Below, in pieces: positions 18,517 through 28,224 of a stretch of DNA of 64,000 nt. This stretch comes from Pelagibius sp. Alg239-R121 (GTDB lineage: Bacteria > Pseudomonadota > Alphaproteobacteria > Kiloniellales > Kiloniellaceae). Within the stretch, counting starts at the first letter, position 1; every line of letters begins with the position of its first letter. The position numbers and the translations under genes were made by a program. The notes beneath the pieces were generated by a model that worked only from the letters and a program-made list of their open reading frames with translations, had not been told where the DNA came from and did not search any database. Location: positions 124,001 to 188,000 of the forward strand of contig NZ_CAMZOF010000001.1 in the NCBI RefSeq assembly GCF_947331435.1. Reading direction: 5' to 3'.

Positions 18517-19119
18517 TCAAAGTGTCATGTAGGGGAAAAACACGCGCCGGATCGTTGGGTCGAGTTGCTGATCGATATCGCGCATGATGTCTTCAGTCAG
18601 CTTGAACCAAACTTCCTCGCGTTCACGCAGAGACAGGTCTTCCGGTGTTGTGGTCGAGCGTTCAGCCCTTGCATTCAGATTCGCGAGCGTGTTGCCGAAG
18701 TTGTCGACGATCTTCATCTCAACGACCATACGTGCCAGATAACGCTCCGTCTGCTCAGTCGTGAAAGCGCCAGTCAGACCGCCTTTGGTCTCAAGCTGCT
18801 CTTCTGTCACCGATGCGTCTTTCAGGATGAAAAACGCCTTGTTATCGGGCCCCACGGCGCGCAGGCGATCCGCTGCCCAGCGCTCAGCTGCCTGAGCCGG
18901 CGCCACCGGAAAAATATGATCGACATTCGGAGCGGTCTTTGGGGCCTCGTACTCGGACTCGTAAACGATCTCACTGACGTTCAGCTTGATCTCGGGCAAG
19001 TGACGGAATGTGATTTCCGCGAAGTTGTTCTGTGAAGGCGGCGTCTCACAGGCAGCAAGAACCAGACCGAACAGTACCATCACGGCCACACGAGCCGTAC
19101 CGCGCAAAGCGAGGTGCAT
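18517..19119 (-). CDS. Putative lipoprotein of unknown function
   Basis: A 200-residue exported lipoprotein. The signal peptide (RVAVMVLFGLVLAAC) ends in a perfect lipobox. The mature part has a beta-rich beginning (EITFRHLPEIKLNVSEIVYESEYE), a middle with VAPAQAAERWAADRLRAVG and a helical end with DIMRDIDQQLDPTIRRVFFPY. This looks like the alphaproteobacterial hypothetical lipoproteins that assemble beside cell-envelope genes; I cannot name a function. I chose ATG 19119 because GAGAGGA lies about 10 bases upstream and a signal peptide follows at once; the longer frame would put 16 polar residues before it. It converges on argE. Confidence 0.75.
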   Translation of the reverse strand: MHLALRGTARVAVMVLFGLVLAACETPPSQNNFAEITFRHLPEIKLNVSEIVYESEYEAPKTAPNVDHIFPVAPAQAAERWAADRLRAVGPDNKAFFILKDASVTEEQLETKGGLTGAFTTEQTERYLARMVVEMKIVDNFGNTLANLNARAERSTTTPEDLSLREREEVWFKLTEDIMRDIDQQLDPTIRRVFFPYMTL

Positions 19120-19229
19120 TTTCCCCAATCCTCTCGAAAGCAATCGTCTTGAACTTGGTCGGTCCATTCTGAATCAAAACAAACCGGGAATCAGTCCCTT
19201 TTTCAATAAAAGAGAGAGCGGCTCGCATC

Positions 19230-19257
19230 CCTGATTGTTCCGGTCAAGAACGGTCAC
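19230..19257. repeat. Dispersed palindromic repeat, copy 5
   Basis: CCTGATTGTTCCGGTCAAG followed by AACGGTCAC is a diverged copy of the core and right flank. A second, weaker copy (CTTGCTTCGAACGATCAGA) lies at 19317-19335. Both are in the gap between the lipoprotein gene and the end of hslO. Confidence 0.55.
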
Positions 19258-19373
19258 ACCCTGATCAGACTTATAGCAGTAAATTGTGTTCAAAAAACAG
19301 CTGCAGTACGGGCGTTCTTGCTTCGAACGATCAGAGACTTGAACCAGATACATAAAGACCGGCGGAATTCCGA

Positions 19374-20333
19374 CTACTTATACAATCGGTCCAGCGCTGT
19401 GTCGTCATAGCGATAGTCGGTGTTGCAAAATTCACAGGTCGCAACGACCTCACCGTCAACCTTTAACGTCTCCACCTCTTCGCGCGGCATCTGACTCAAG
19501 ACGGCCTCAAGACGACTGCGTGAACAGCGGCAACCGAACATGACAGCCCGGCGTTCAAACACACGAACGCCTTCCTCGTGGAACAGGCGGAACAATAAGT
19601 CGTTGGCTGGCAGGTCGATGTCGAGGAGCTCATCTTCCGTGCAGCTGGCTTGCAGTATCATGGAGCGGCGCCAGTCTTCTTCACGCAAATCATCGTTCTG
19701 CCCGCTAGTCTTGGCTTCGTCCGGCAGGCGTTGCAAACCAAGCCCGCCGCCGCGCCATCGCCCGCCGACCTTTTGCACAGCGATCATCAGGCCAGTCTGG
19801 AGCTGTTCCGATTGCCGGAAATAATGCAACAGACAATCGGATAGACTGTCGCCATCCAAATCGACGATGCCTTGATAACGCTCACTCGCAGACCCCTGAT
19901 CGACGGTAAAGGCCAGATAGCCTTTACCAAGGAGTTCGGGGACGGTGAAACGCCCGGAATCCACGTCCCGAGAGGCCATGACAGCAGACAGCTTATCTTG
20001 ATCAAATCCGGCATAGCCGCGCAGATCACCTTCAGAAGTGACGTCCGCCACCATGATGTTGATGGCGCCTTCCCCCTTGACCTGCAACGTGAAGACCCCG
20101 CTGTACTTGAGCATACTGGAGAGAAGACCAGCAAGCAGGAGCAATTCACCAAGCGTTGCCGCCACGGCGTCGGGATAATCGTGCCGCCCGAGTATGGTCT
20201 CCAAGCTATCGCCCAGCTTAACCAGACGGCCACGAATGCCCGATGTCTCAAGGATGAAGGGCTGAACCAAATCGTCGAGAATCGGACTATCGGAGGGGCC
20301 GGCACCTCTATCTGAAGTTATTTCGCCAGGCAC
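19374..20333 (-). CDS. hslO: Hsp33 redox-regulated chaperone
   Basis: A 319-residue cytosolic holdase chaperone. The N-terminal domain carries [18 protein letters not shown] and a glycine-rich core ([11 protein letters not shown]). The C-terminal redox switch has the zinc-binding pair CxC ([11 protein letters not shown]) and CxxC ([13 protein letters not shown]); oxidation of these four cysteines unfolds the domain and activates the chaperone. I chose GTG 20333, which overlaps the end of argF by 16 bases and has AAGGGA about 10 bases upstream. The longer frame to 20450 reads through argF and is not conserved. Alphaproteobacteria often place hslO after argF, so co-transcription with argD-argF is likely. 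Confidence 0.95.
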   Translation of the reverse strand: MPGEITSDRGAGPSDSPILDDLVQPFILETSGIRGRLVKLGDSLETILGRHDYPDAVAATLGELLLLAGLLSSMLKYSGVFTLQVKGEGAINIMVADVTSEGDLRGYAGFDQDKLSAVMASRDVDSGRFTVPELLGKGYLAFTVDQGSASERYQGIVDLDGDSLSDCLLHYFRQSEQLQTGLMIAVQKVGGRWRGGGLGLQRLPDEAKTSGQNDDLREEDWRRSMILQASCTEDELLDIDLPANDLLFRLFHEEGVRVFERRAVMFGCRCSRSRLEAVLSQMPREEVETLKVDGEVVATCEFCNTDYRYDDTALDRLYK

Positions 20334-21247
20334 CAGTAGAGAATCCCTTTTTGAGCGTGCAGTCGGTTCTCGGCTTCGTCCCAGATCACCGACTGTGGCC
20401 CATCGATTACCGATGCGGTCACTTCGTCGCCGCGATGTGCGGGCAGACAATGCATGAAAACCGCGTCCGGCTTCGCGAGTGCCATCAAGCGGTCGTCAAC
20501 CTGATAGCCGCGCAGAACATTGTGCCGAGTCGTCCCGTCATCGTCCCCCATGGAGACCCAGGTATCGGTAACCACGCAGTCCGCGCCCTGGACCGCGGCC
20601 TCCACATCCGGCGTCACAACGATCCGCCCACCCTCGCGCGCCGCCCATTCAAGAACGTCTTCGGGCGGAGACAGGATATCCGGACAGGCCAGCCGGAGTT
20701 CAAATCCAAAGCGGGTCGCCGCATGGATCCAGGAAGTGGCCATGTTGTTGCCATCGCCGGACCAGGTAATGACCTTGTCCTTGATGGCGCCACGGTGTTC
20801 CTCGAAGGTCATGACGTCTGCCATGAGCTGACAGGGATGTGTCCGGTCTGTCAGCCCGTTGATCACAGGGACCGTCGCGTACTCCGCCATCTCCAGAAGG
20901 ATATCCTCCCTGGTGGTACGGATCATGATGGCGTCGACATAACGCGAGAGAACACGCGCTGTATCGGCTACGGTCTCACCCCTGCCAAGCTGAGTGCCGC
21001 TGGGTTCCAGAACCACAGCATCGCCACCGAGTTGACGCATGCCAACCTCAAAGGAAACACGGGTTCGGGTCGACGGTTTCTCAAAGATCATCGCAAGCAT
21101 CTTGCCGGCGAGCGGCTTGCTCTCCCCACCAAGAATTTCACCCTGCTTTAGAGACTTTCCGATGTCGAGGATGCCATGTAGCTCCTCACCGCTGAAGCTG
21201 TCGAGATCAAGAAAGTGATTGAGATCGGATTTCGAGGACGATGTCAT
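20318..21247 (-). CDS. argF: Ornithine carbamoyltransferase
   Basis: A 309-residue cytosolic enzyme that forms citrulline from ornithine and carbamoyl phosphate. The carbamoyl-phosphate loop [15 protein letters not shown], the [15 protein letters not shown] segment, the ornithine-side [10 protein letters not shown] and the final [13 protein letters not shown] (catalytic Cys) are all intact. ATG 21247 overlaps the argD stop (ATGA), which indicates translational coupling. The length is typical. Confidence 0.97.
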   Translation of the reverse strand: MTSSSKSDLNHFLDLDSFSGEELHGILDIGKSLKQGEILGGESKPLAGKMLAMIFEKPSTRTRVSFEVGMRQLGGDAVVLEPSGTQLGRGETVADTARVLSRYVDAIMIRTTREDILLEMAEYATVPVINGLTDRTHPCQLMADVMTFEEHRGAIKDKVITWSGDGNNMATSWIHAATRFGFELRLACPDILSPPEDVLEWAAREGGRIVVTPDVEAAVQGADCVVTDTWVSMGDDDGTTRHNVLRGYQVDDRLMALAKPDAVFMHCLPAHRGDEVTASVIDGPQSVIWDEAENRLHAQKGILYWCLAK

Positions 21248-22437
21248 GCGACACCGCCCAAAGCCGTCTTAGGCCAATCGGCACAGACCTGCTCGAGAGC
21301 AGTCAGAGCCTCATCGACCTGCTCTTCCTCAATAATCAGCGGCGGCAGGATACGAATCACGTTTTCCGCTGCACCGACCGTCAAAAGTCCACGATCCCGC
21401 AAAGCAGCAATGAGTTCACCGTTGGTGGGAACTGCCTTCAGGCCAAGAATAAGTCCCGTGCCGCGAACTTCTTCAAAGACATGCGGATTGGCGGCAACGA
21501 GCTTCTCCAGCTTCGCTTTGAGAAGCTTCCCGATAGCTTCAACGTGCTTAAGGAAACCTTCGTCCAGCATGACATCCAATACGGCGTTACCGATGGCCAT
21601 AGCCAGCGGGTTGCCGCCGTAGGTGCTGCCATGAGATCCGGCTTTCATCCCCGAGGCAGCCTCTTCGGTCGCCAGGAAAGCCCCAAGCGGGAAACCGCCG
21701 CCAATGCCCTTGGCCAATGCCATGACATCCGGTGTGATCCCGGCCCACTCGTGGGCAAAGAGCTTTCCGGTCCGGCCCATACCGCACTGAATCTCATCAA
21801 AGATCAGCAGGAGGCCGAACTCGTCGCAGACTTCCCGCAGGGCGCGTAGGTATTCCGGCGACGCAGGACGGATCCCGCCTTCGCCCTGAACCGGCTCAAC
21901 CAGGATCGCAGCCGTTTCCGGCGTAATCGCTGCGCGCAGTTCATTCATATTGCCAAAAGCAACATGATCAAAGCCTTCGGGCTCCGGACCAAAACCTTCC
22001 AGATACTTCGCATTGCCGGCCGCAGAAAGCGTGGTCATTGTCCGGCCGTGAAAGGCGTTGTTACAGGCAATCACCCGATAGCGTTCCGGATGTCCTTTGG
22101 CGTGATGGTATTTGCGAGCAAGCTTCAGCGCCCCCTCCATCGCTTCGGCCCCGGAGTTCGAAAAGAACACGCGATCGGCAAAACTGTCGGCTACCAGCCG
22201 TTCGGCCAGGCGCTCACCATCAGGAATCTGATAAAGATTGGAAACATGCCACAGCTTGGCGCCCTGCTTTGTCAGCGCGTCGACCAGATGTGGATGGCTG
22301 TGTCCCAACGCGTTTACGGCGATACCTGCAGCAAAGTCGAGAAATCGTCGTCCATCGGCCGTGTACAGGTAAGGGCCCTCACCTCTTTCGAAGGCGAGGT
22401 CAGCGCGGGCGTAGGTTGGCAAGAGTGCTTGGCTCAC
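21244..22437 (-). CDS. argD: Acetylornithine aminotransferase
   Basis: A 397-residue PLP-dependent class III aminotransferase that makes N-acetylornithine from N-acetylglutamate semialdehyde. Landmarks: [16 protein letters not shown] near the start, [18 protein letters not shown] (phosphate-binding loop), [30 protein letters not shown] with the PLP-ring Asp, and [16 protein letters not shown] with the Schiff-base Lys. GTG 22437 has a strong AAGGAGG site 5 bases upstream. It heads the argD-argF-hslO operon. The closely related succinylornithine aminotransferase is a less likely alternative given the argF neighbour. Confidence 0.96.
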   Translation of the reverse strand: MSQALLPTYARADLAFERGEGPYLYTADGRRFLDFAAGIAVNALGHSHPHLVDALTKQGAKLWHVSNLYQIPDGERLAERLVADSFADRVFFSNSGAEAMEGALKLARKYHHAKGHPERYRVIACNNAFHGRTMTTLSAAGNAKYLEGFGPEPEGFDHVAFGNMNELRAAITPETAAILVEPVQGEGGIRPASPEYLRALREVCDEFGLLLIFDEIQCGMGRTGKLFAHEWAGITPDVMALAKGIGGGFPLGAFLATEEAASGMKAGSHGSTYGGNPLAMAIGNAVLDVMLDEGFLKHVEAIGKLLKAKLEKLVAANPHVFEEVRGTGLILGLKAVPTNGELIAALRDRGLLTVGAAENVIRILPPLIIEEEQVDEALTALEQVCADWPKTALGGVA

Positions 22438-22466
22438 GAGGTCCTCCTTCTGGCTGCACGTCGACC

Positions 22467-22501
22467 AAAAAAAATGCCCGGGGAGGCCGAAGCCACCCCG
22501 G
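22467..22501 (-). terminator. Rho-independent terminator between the TraB-like gene and argD
   Basis: Read on the minus strand, CCGGGGTGG and CCTCCCCGG pair over 9 bp with one T-T mismatch around CTTCGG and are followed by eight T residues within a few bases. It lies after the TraB-like gene and 30 bases before the argD start. It therefore ends the upstream transcript, or it could act as an attenuator in an argD leader. Confidence 0.7.
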
Positions 22502-22597
22502 ATACCAGCAGAATATTCGCTGAAAGCTTCTTTCTGTCAACAGAGCGCTGCGCAAAGCAGCTATGAGCGCAAGGGAGCGCATCTAGTGGAGAGAGAA

Positions 22598-23554
22598 TCA
22601 GTAGAGGCGGGTAAGCCGGTAGCCCTGGCCTTGCAGAAGTTTCAAAACACCTTTTTCGCCCGGTAAGTGGAGAGCGCCAACGGCGACGAATGCCGCACCT
22701 TCGTGCAATCGCTCCTGCATGCGCTCAACCATCAGGAAGTTACGCCGATCAATAACATCGGTTTGAAAACTCTCCCAGGCCTCTCTGTCGGCCTCGTCGA
22801 GACTTTCCATGGCCAGCGACTGTATCGCCGAAATATCCCGGGCCAGATAAAGCTGAAGCAGCCGTTCGAACTGCATTTCGAATTGATCAAGCTGGCGCAG
22901 AACGGAATCCAGATATGCCACCTGCACCTCATCCTGGAGGCTATCGAAAAGCGCAAGCTGTTCGTCCAGCGTTTCCAGACCATAGACCGGAACACCAAAA
23001 TCTCTCGCTCTCGTCTGCAGGGCAAAGTCGAGTGCCTTTTTACCCTTTGCTTTGCGCTGTTGTTCTGACGGCGGGACTGAAAACATCAGGTACAGCGCCC
23101 AGGGCTTGAAACGCTGTAAGACGTGCTCGGGCAAGCCGTAGAGCTCTGCAGCCTTGCCGACCAGCTTCAACTGCTCCCGGTTCAGATAATCGCCAAGTGT
23201 CTTGCCGCCATCGAGAGACATCAATTTGAGGGCCCTGGCCTGATCGCTCGAGGATTGGCGAATTTCAAAGGTGGCCGACTTTGCTAAGGCAAAGGCCTCG
23301 CGAACCGCCTTTGGCAGGTTGAGAATGCGTGGGTCCGATACATGGATCGTTCCCAGGACGTAACTCGGTTCCACACTATCGTTTGGCGCCTCTACTTTCC
23401 AAAGAAGACCCTGACCGTAAACCAGCTCCCGGGACTGGACCGATGATCCCACTGGCCAAACGACGAGCAGCGCAAACACCAGCGAAGCGGAACGGTGCCG
23501 CGCGCCCTGCAAAATCAAGTCAGCGATTGTTGAAATTTTTCCCGCCAAGCTCAT
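22598..23554 (-). CDS. TraB/GumN family protein
   Basis: A 318-residue exported protein of the TraB/GumN (TIKI-related) superfamily. A hydrophobic segment (SLVFALLVVWPVGSSVQS) is probably an uncleaved anchor or signal peptide. Family motifs follow: LWKVEAPNDSVEPSYVLGTIHVSDPRI-type (Gly-Thr-x-His), then a pair of conserved glutamates in ATFEIRQSS and in the middle, and GAAFVAVGALHLPGEKGVL near the end, with the second GxxH. In animal relatives these GxxH and Glu residues form a metalloprotease site; bacterial members are mostly uncharacterised. I chose ATG 23554 behind TGAGGG; eight further upstream residues are possible. A terminator separates it from argD. Confidence 0.85.
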   Translation of the reverse strand: MSLAGKISTIADLILQGARHRSASLVFALLVVWPVGSSVQSRELVYGQGLLWKVEAPNDSVEPSYVLGTIHVSDPRILNLPKAVREAFALAKSATFEIRQSSSDQARALKLMSLDGGKTLGDYLNREQLKLVGKAAELYGLPEHVLQRFKPWALYLMFSVPPSEQQRKAKGKKALDFALQTRARDFGVPVYGLETLDEQLALFDSLQDEVQVAYLDSVLRQLDQFEMQFERLLQLYLARDISAIQSLAMESLDEADREAWESFQTDVIDRRNFLMVERMQERLHEGAAFVAVGALHLPGEKGVLKLLQGQGYRLTRLY

Positions 23555-23695
23555 ATCGGCCCTCACCAATCCACACACCTACTCGTTTATGCCTGAGCCC
23601 GAACCACTTCCCAGTACGCCATTTCCACCCCAAATTATAGAAATTCTATTAAAGATTGCATTTGATCAAATTTACGATGCCCCACTCACACAGGT

Positions 23696-24520
23696 TCACG
23701 CTTTGATTCGATATCCAATGGCGAACAACCGCCAGGCAAGAAGCGCCAACAACCCAGCAAGTCCCGCGATAAACAATCCTCCGGCCAGCACAGATGCATC
23801 GCTGTGGCCGGTCAGAGCGGTCCTAAAGCCATTAATTGCATGGAACATCGGATTGCCGAGCAACAGCCAGTCATAGCCGTCAGGCACGCGGTCGATGGAA
23901 AAGAAGGTGCCGGAAAGCAGCCCCAAAGGCATCACCAGGAAAGTCTCGGCTGCGCTGAAGTGATCCCAACGTTCCGCCCAAATTCCAACGATTACGCCAA
24001 CCAAAGAAAAAAGCACGGTCCCACCAAACGCAAAACCAACAGCCATCATAGGGTCGGAAAAGGGCAGATCGATGAAGATCGCAAAGATCGCCATCAGCAC
24101 GCCGCCTGTGATGAGGCCGTTGGTCGCTGCTCCCAGGCAATAACCAAGGGTGATTTCGAACGGCGTCAGTGGCGCCATCAGCACGTCCTCGATAATGCCT
24201 TCCTGTTTATCGTGGATGATCATCACCGCCGCGGAGTCGAAAGCGACCTGGGCGAGCGTAAACATCGCGATGCCGGGTATGACGAATTGAGCTAGCGTGA
24301 GATCGGGCGACATGGGGGCACCGCCACCCAGAGCCAGGACAAAGACAGTGACGAAAATACAGCTTGAGACCACCGGACCTGCAATTGATTCCAGACCATA
24401 GCGCAGGAACCGCAACACCGCCTTTCGCGAGTAGAGCACCCAAAGTCCGCGCCAATTCACCGAACCATAGCGTCTGGCCAGTCTTGGTCGTCTCGTATGC
24501 TGCATCGCGCCCGAGCTCAT
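23696..24520 (-). CDS. ABC-2 type transporter permease
   Basis: A 274-residue inner-membrane protein with six hydrophobic segments in the ABC-2 layout: a basic N-terminus (RGLWVLYSRKAVLRFLRYG), a cluster of early helices, and the ABC-2 signature around residues 190-235 (GLLSGTFFSIDRVPDGYDWLL, with NPMFHAINGFRTALTG). This is the NodJ/polysaccharide- or drug-export type. It needs an ATPase partner, but none is encoded nearby. Its neighbour 70 bases upstream on the same strand is a paralogous permease with the same FLSGTFYSI-type signature; the two may form a heterodimeric channel. Confidence 0.87.
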   Translation of the reverse strand: MSSGAMQHTRRPRLARRYGSVNWRGLWVLYSRKAVLRFLRYGLESIAGPVVSSCIFVTVFVLALGGGAPMSPDLTLAQFVIPGIAMFTLAQVAFDSAAVMIIHDKQEGIIEDVLMAPLTPFEITLGYCLGAATNGLITGGVLMAIFAIFIDLPFSDPMMAVGFAFGGTVLFSLVGVIVGIWAERWDHFSAAETFLVMPLGLLSGTFFSIDRVPDGYDWLLLGNPMFHAINGFRTALTGHSDASVLAGGLFIAGLAGLLALLAWRLFAIGYRIKA

Positions 24521-24590
24521 GAATGACCCGCTTTTGCTCTACTGAAAGACGCCCTGGACGGGCAATCGCCCATGCCGTTTCACAACGGTA

Positions 24591-25403
24591 TCATGCTTTA
24601 AGGCGATAACCTGTCGCAATCATGCGATGGGCTGTAAATCCCAGAAAAAGGTTCACCGCAAGAACCAGAAAGAAACCTATCGCCAGCGAACCGTCCGCAT
24701 GGCCGATGAAGCCATAGCGAAACCCGTCAATCATGTAAAAGAAGGGGTTGAGATGGGCGATGAAGCTCCAATTCTCGGGAAGCCGCTCGATGGAATAGAA
24801 GGTGCCTGAGAGGAATGAAAACGGTGTAATGATGAAGTTGGTCACGGCGGCGATGTGATCGAACTTTTCGGCCCAGATCCCTCCGATCAAGCCAAGTAGC
24901 GCCAGCATCAACGATGCATTGACCGCGTGCCAGACAATAAATCCGGGATTATGGATCGACAAGGGAACGAACAACGACATGCCCAACGCAACCACGAAGC
25001 CGACCATCACACCACGTGTGACACCGCCGCCGGCCACGCCGATCACAAGCTCAGCCGGAGACAGCGGCGGCATCAGCAGATCGACAATGTTGCCTTGGAC
25101 CTTGGCAATCAAGATCGAGGAAGAGGTATTGGCAAATGAGTTCTGCACCATGGACATCATGATCAGGCCGGGGCCCAGGAACAGGATGTAGTCAACGCCC
25201 CCCGCCTGACGCCCTGCGCCACCCAGCGCGAGCGCGAAGACAGCGAGAAACAGCAGGGTGGTTACCATGGGGGCCAGAAGCGTCTGGGAAAAGACGTTCA
25301 TGAACCGGCGGACTTCCTTGACGTAAAGCGTCCAGAGTCCGCGCCCGTTGATCGCCCCCATCTTGCGCGGGGACAAGGGTTTTGTCGTCGGAGAAGATTG
25401 CAT
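24591..25403 (-). CDS. ABC-2 type transporter permease (paralogue of the neighbouring permease)
   Basis: A 270-residue inner-membrane protein resembling its downstream neighbour throughout: GRGLWTLYVKEVRRFMNVF at the start, an early helix pair, SFLSGTFYSIERLPENWSF in the ABC-2 signature and NPFFYMIDGFRYGFIG near the end. I chose ATG 25403 because this matches the start of the paralogue; the longer frame to 25514 adds 37 Cys- and Arg-rich residues without family likeness. No ATP-binding gene is present on either side, so the ATPase must be encoded elsewhere. Confidence 0.87.
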   Translation of the reverse strand: MQSSPTTKPLSPRKMGAINGRGLWTLYVKEVRRFMNVFSQTLLAPMVTTLLFLAVFALALGGAGRQAGGVDYILFLGPGLIMMSMVQNSFANTSSSILIAKVQGNIVDLLMPPLSPAELVIGVAGGGVTRGVMVGFVVALGMSLFVPLSIHNPGFIVWHAVNASLMLALLGLIGGIWAEKFDHIAAVTNFIITPFSFLSGTFYSIERLPENWSFIAHLNPFFYMIDGFRYGFIGHADGSLAIGFFLVLAVNLFLGFTAHRMIATGYRLKA

Positions 25404-25554
25404 AGCGGATGAAATAGTCCTCTCACGCGCCGCTTGCAAGCCGTGCGTTGCGCAATCAGCCTGGCAACGGTTGCACCGACATTCAAACAACGCGTCGAAA
25501 CATGGCCGGAACACCCGCCTGTAAGCAGTGTCGAGAAGCTTTGCGAGGGCGTCG

Positions 25555-27849
25555 TCAGCCCGACCGCGCTATTTTCAAAGGAGCCTCGAGCGGGCGAGGA
25601 AAACAGATTCGAACAGATGTGCCTTGGCCGGAACTGCTGGTAATCGATAAGCTACCGCCGTGAAGCTCAATCAAACTCTTTGCAATCGGCAATCCGAGCC
25701 CGGTACCGTCATAGCGCCGTTCCAGACCGTCATCCACCTGCGTAAAAGGCTGCAAGATCCGGTCAATATCCACTTTCGCAATTCCTATCCCGCTATCCTC
25801 AACGACCAATAACACCTGGTCTTCCTGCGAAATTGCCTCAATGTCCACGGATCCGCCGGGCATCGTGAATTTGATCGCATTGCCCATTATATTCAGCAAA
25901 ATTTGCCGTAGGGCCTGTCGGTCGGCATCCAATTGAATAGACGTTTCGCAAGTGCGACAATGAAGCGTTATGCCCGCTTCTTCAGCCTGAAGCGAAAGAA
26001 ACACAATTGCCTCACCCACCGCCGCACCAACGTCCACCGTCTCGTAGCGCAATCGTTTATGTCCTGCCTCGATCTGCGCCATCTCGAGAATACCATTTAC
26101 AATGTTGAGCAGATGGATGCCCGCACCGTTGATCGTTTGCGCATAGTCTTCCGCCTTTTCAGCAGAAACCTGGGTAGCAGCGAGAAGTTCAGAGAAGCCG
26201 ATAATCGCGTTCAGCGGCGTTCTTAGCTCATGACTGGTCGCAGCTAGGAACGCTGTCGTGGCTCGCGATGCAGACTTTGCTTCCTCCATCGCCTCGCGCA
26301 ATTGAACCAATGCCGCTTCGCGGATCGTAACATCCGACCCGACGCCATGCCATCTGCCGTCATCTCTCTTTCGGCCGGACAGGGAGATCCAGCGATCCCG
26401 ACCGCCCACATCCTGCGTCCGGACGATCAGATCGCGAAAACGGTCCTGTTTTGACAAAGCTTCCAACAGCTCCGTCCAACCCGAATCTTCTCCGCCTGTC
26501 ACTAGATCCTGGAACCGGCAGCCAGCAAGACCGTCACCGCGTCCTCCGAAGAGAAGTTCCATTCGTTCAGGCGGCGAATGCAGCCGCTGTTGCGTGTCTG
26601 TTTCCCATAACCAGTCGGATGCTTGCTCTTCGTAGGTATTTAGAACCAATGCGATGGTTTCGGCCTGGCGAGCCTGTGCTTGGCGGGCCAAAACATTCCG
26701 CGCAAAACTGTGGTAGGCCTGCCCAAGAAATGCGCCCATGGAGCCAGCATAAATGATGCAAAGGATTGCTAGAATTGCAAAGCCGTCGCCATCCAACGTC
26801 GCAAAGCGCAGTGCCGCCGGCACTAGAATTGACCCGGTGTAGGCAAGCGCAGCGGAAGGCACCGACGCCAACGTCGCCGTCCCGCCCGCCGCCATTCCGA
26901 GCCCCAGCGCGATAAGAACAAACCGGCCGAGGGTATCAGCGCCAGTGAAAAACACGGAGAGGGCGATCCCCCAAGACAGACCAAGCAGCCCGGCTTGGTA
27001 CGTCATGCGGCGAAGGGTTTGCTTGGAAACCGAAACAGGTAGTGGGCGGTTGCGGTTACGCAGCCACACGCGGAGGTTAAAAACCGCCATCGAACCGATA
27101 ACGGTCGCCCAAAGGATCAGAAATTCCTGCGGCACCTGTGACCACAGACTGCCGACGAGACACGCACCATTCGAGAGCACCAGCACCATGGTAAAGCCCG
27201 ATTGCCGGACAATCACGGCGACCTGATCAGGCCGCAATGCAGCGAAATCCGCATGGTCGCGTCGAAGAAACGGGCTTGAAATGGCGGCAAGCGGAGAGAG
27301 TGGTAAAGCTTCACCCGACTCCTGCGAACTGCGGGAAATTACGAAGAATCGAAGCCCGGCCCACGCAGCCGCCACGAGGCCGATAAGGGCTCCAAGGGTG
27401 AGCACGATATGGCTGCCGACGGAACGCATCGCCGATGGATCGATAAGAACCCTTTCCAGCGTGAGTTCGCCGACGTGATTGCCATCCGCTTCGAGAGGGA
27501 TGGTTTGGGAAACCACATCCTTCGGGTTCGTGTCTGGCCCCGTCATCTGGCCGACACTGACGAGAACGCCGGCCCGGGCACCGGAAACTGCGAGATACGA
27601 GAGATCGTGATCGACCGCGATCTCTCGGAGAATGCGCCGGAGAACCGGACGATCGGCCTCCCCGAGCTGGGGTATTGCGGAATGGGAGGCTTCGCGTGCG
27701 ACGAGCGACAATTCGGTCTGTATCAGGCGACGCCGCTCGCTGTCGGCACTGTCAATGAAGAACCCTGCCAATAGCATTAGCGCGACCAGGATAGCTGCGA
27801 AGAACGCGTAGACCTGCGCTTCGACCGATTTTCTAACCGACCCCGTCAT
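25555..27849 (-). CDS. Membrane-bound PAS sensor histidine kinase (paralogue A)
   Basis: A 764-residue sensor kinase. A first transmembrane helix (about 13-33) and another near 146-170 bracket a periplasmic domain of about 110 residues. A second membrane-embedded block of about six helices (about 215-385) follows, then a PAS domain (about 405-510, EEQASDWLWETD to WHGVGSDVTIRE). The HisKA helix carries SHELRTPLNAIIGFS with the phosphorylated His at residue 540. HATPase boxes are N (NIMGNAIKF), G1 (DSGIGIA) and G2 (GTGLGLPIAKS). There is no receiver domain, and no response regulator gene is adjacent. It is closely similar along its whole length to the kinase at 32805-35090, so the pair arose by duplication. 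Confidence 0.93.
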   Translation of the reverse strand: MTGSVRKSVEAQVYAFFAAILVALMLLAGFFIDSADSERRRLIQTELSLVAREASHSAIPQLGEADRPVLRRILREIAVDHDLSYLAVSGARAGVLVSVGQMTGPDTNPKDVVSQTIPLEADGNHVGELTLERVLIDPSAMRSVGSHIVLTLGALIGLVAAAWAGLRFFVISRSSQESGEALPLSPLAAISSPFLRRDHADFAALRPDQVAVIVRQSGFTMVLVLSNGACLVGSLWSQVPQEFLILWATVIGSMAVFNLRVWLRNRNRPLPVSVSKQTLRRMTYQAGLLGLSWGIALSVFFTGADTLGRFVLIALGLGMAAGGTATLASVPSAALAYTGSILVPAALRFATLDGDGFAILAILCIIYAGSMGAFLGQAYHSFARNVLARQAQARQAETIALVLNTYEEQASDWLWETDTQQRLHSPPERMELLFGGRGDGLAGCRFQDLVTGGEDSGWTELLEALSKQDRFRDLIVRTQDVGGRDRWISLSGRKRDDGRWHGVGSDVTIREAALVQLREAMEEAKSASRATTAFLAATSHELRTPLNAIIGFSELLAATQVSAEKAEDYAQTINGAGIHLLNIVNGILEMAQIEAGHKRLRYETVDVGAAVGEAIVFLSLQAEEAGITLHCRTCETSIQLDADRQALRQILLNIMGNAIKFTMPGGSVDIEAISQEDQVLLVVEDSGIGIAKVDIDRILQPFTQVDDGLERRYDGTGLGLPIAKSLIELHGGSLSITSSSGQGTSVRICFPRPLEAPLKIARSG

Positions 27850-28224
27850 ATATCACGCCACCTGTCCCCACGCAGCCCTGTCTCATCTCTTCACTGCAGC
27901 TCATGAAGTGTATTGTGAGACGAATTTCCTAAAATTTAGGCCTACTACGTACGAGTTTCTGCACCCGCGAGAGTGAAGTTTGCGCCGAATGCAACCATTT
28001 CGACTAATTATAGCACCTTCGACACAATCCCAAGTGCGCACGAACGCTCGAGCTTGGATATGCTCTGTCGATTTTAACTGCGTACCCGCCGAGTCACTTT
28101 CGAATCCGACCGCAGGCAGCTTTGGAGTTATCTTTTCGCAGTCCCCATTTCTTTTACGCACTTCGACCGTCGGTCACTTCTTAAACCGTGAAAATCCCTG
28201 GCACTCGTGGCATCGTAGATTCAT
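27850..28224. other. Intergenic region between the histidine kinase and recX
   Basis: A 375-base gap between divergently transcribed genes that must hold both promoters. An 86-codon minus-strand frame (27901-28161) lacks a ribosome site and any family pattern. I see no strong hairpin or repeat. Confidence 0.4.
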
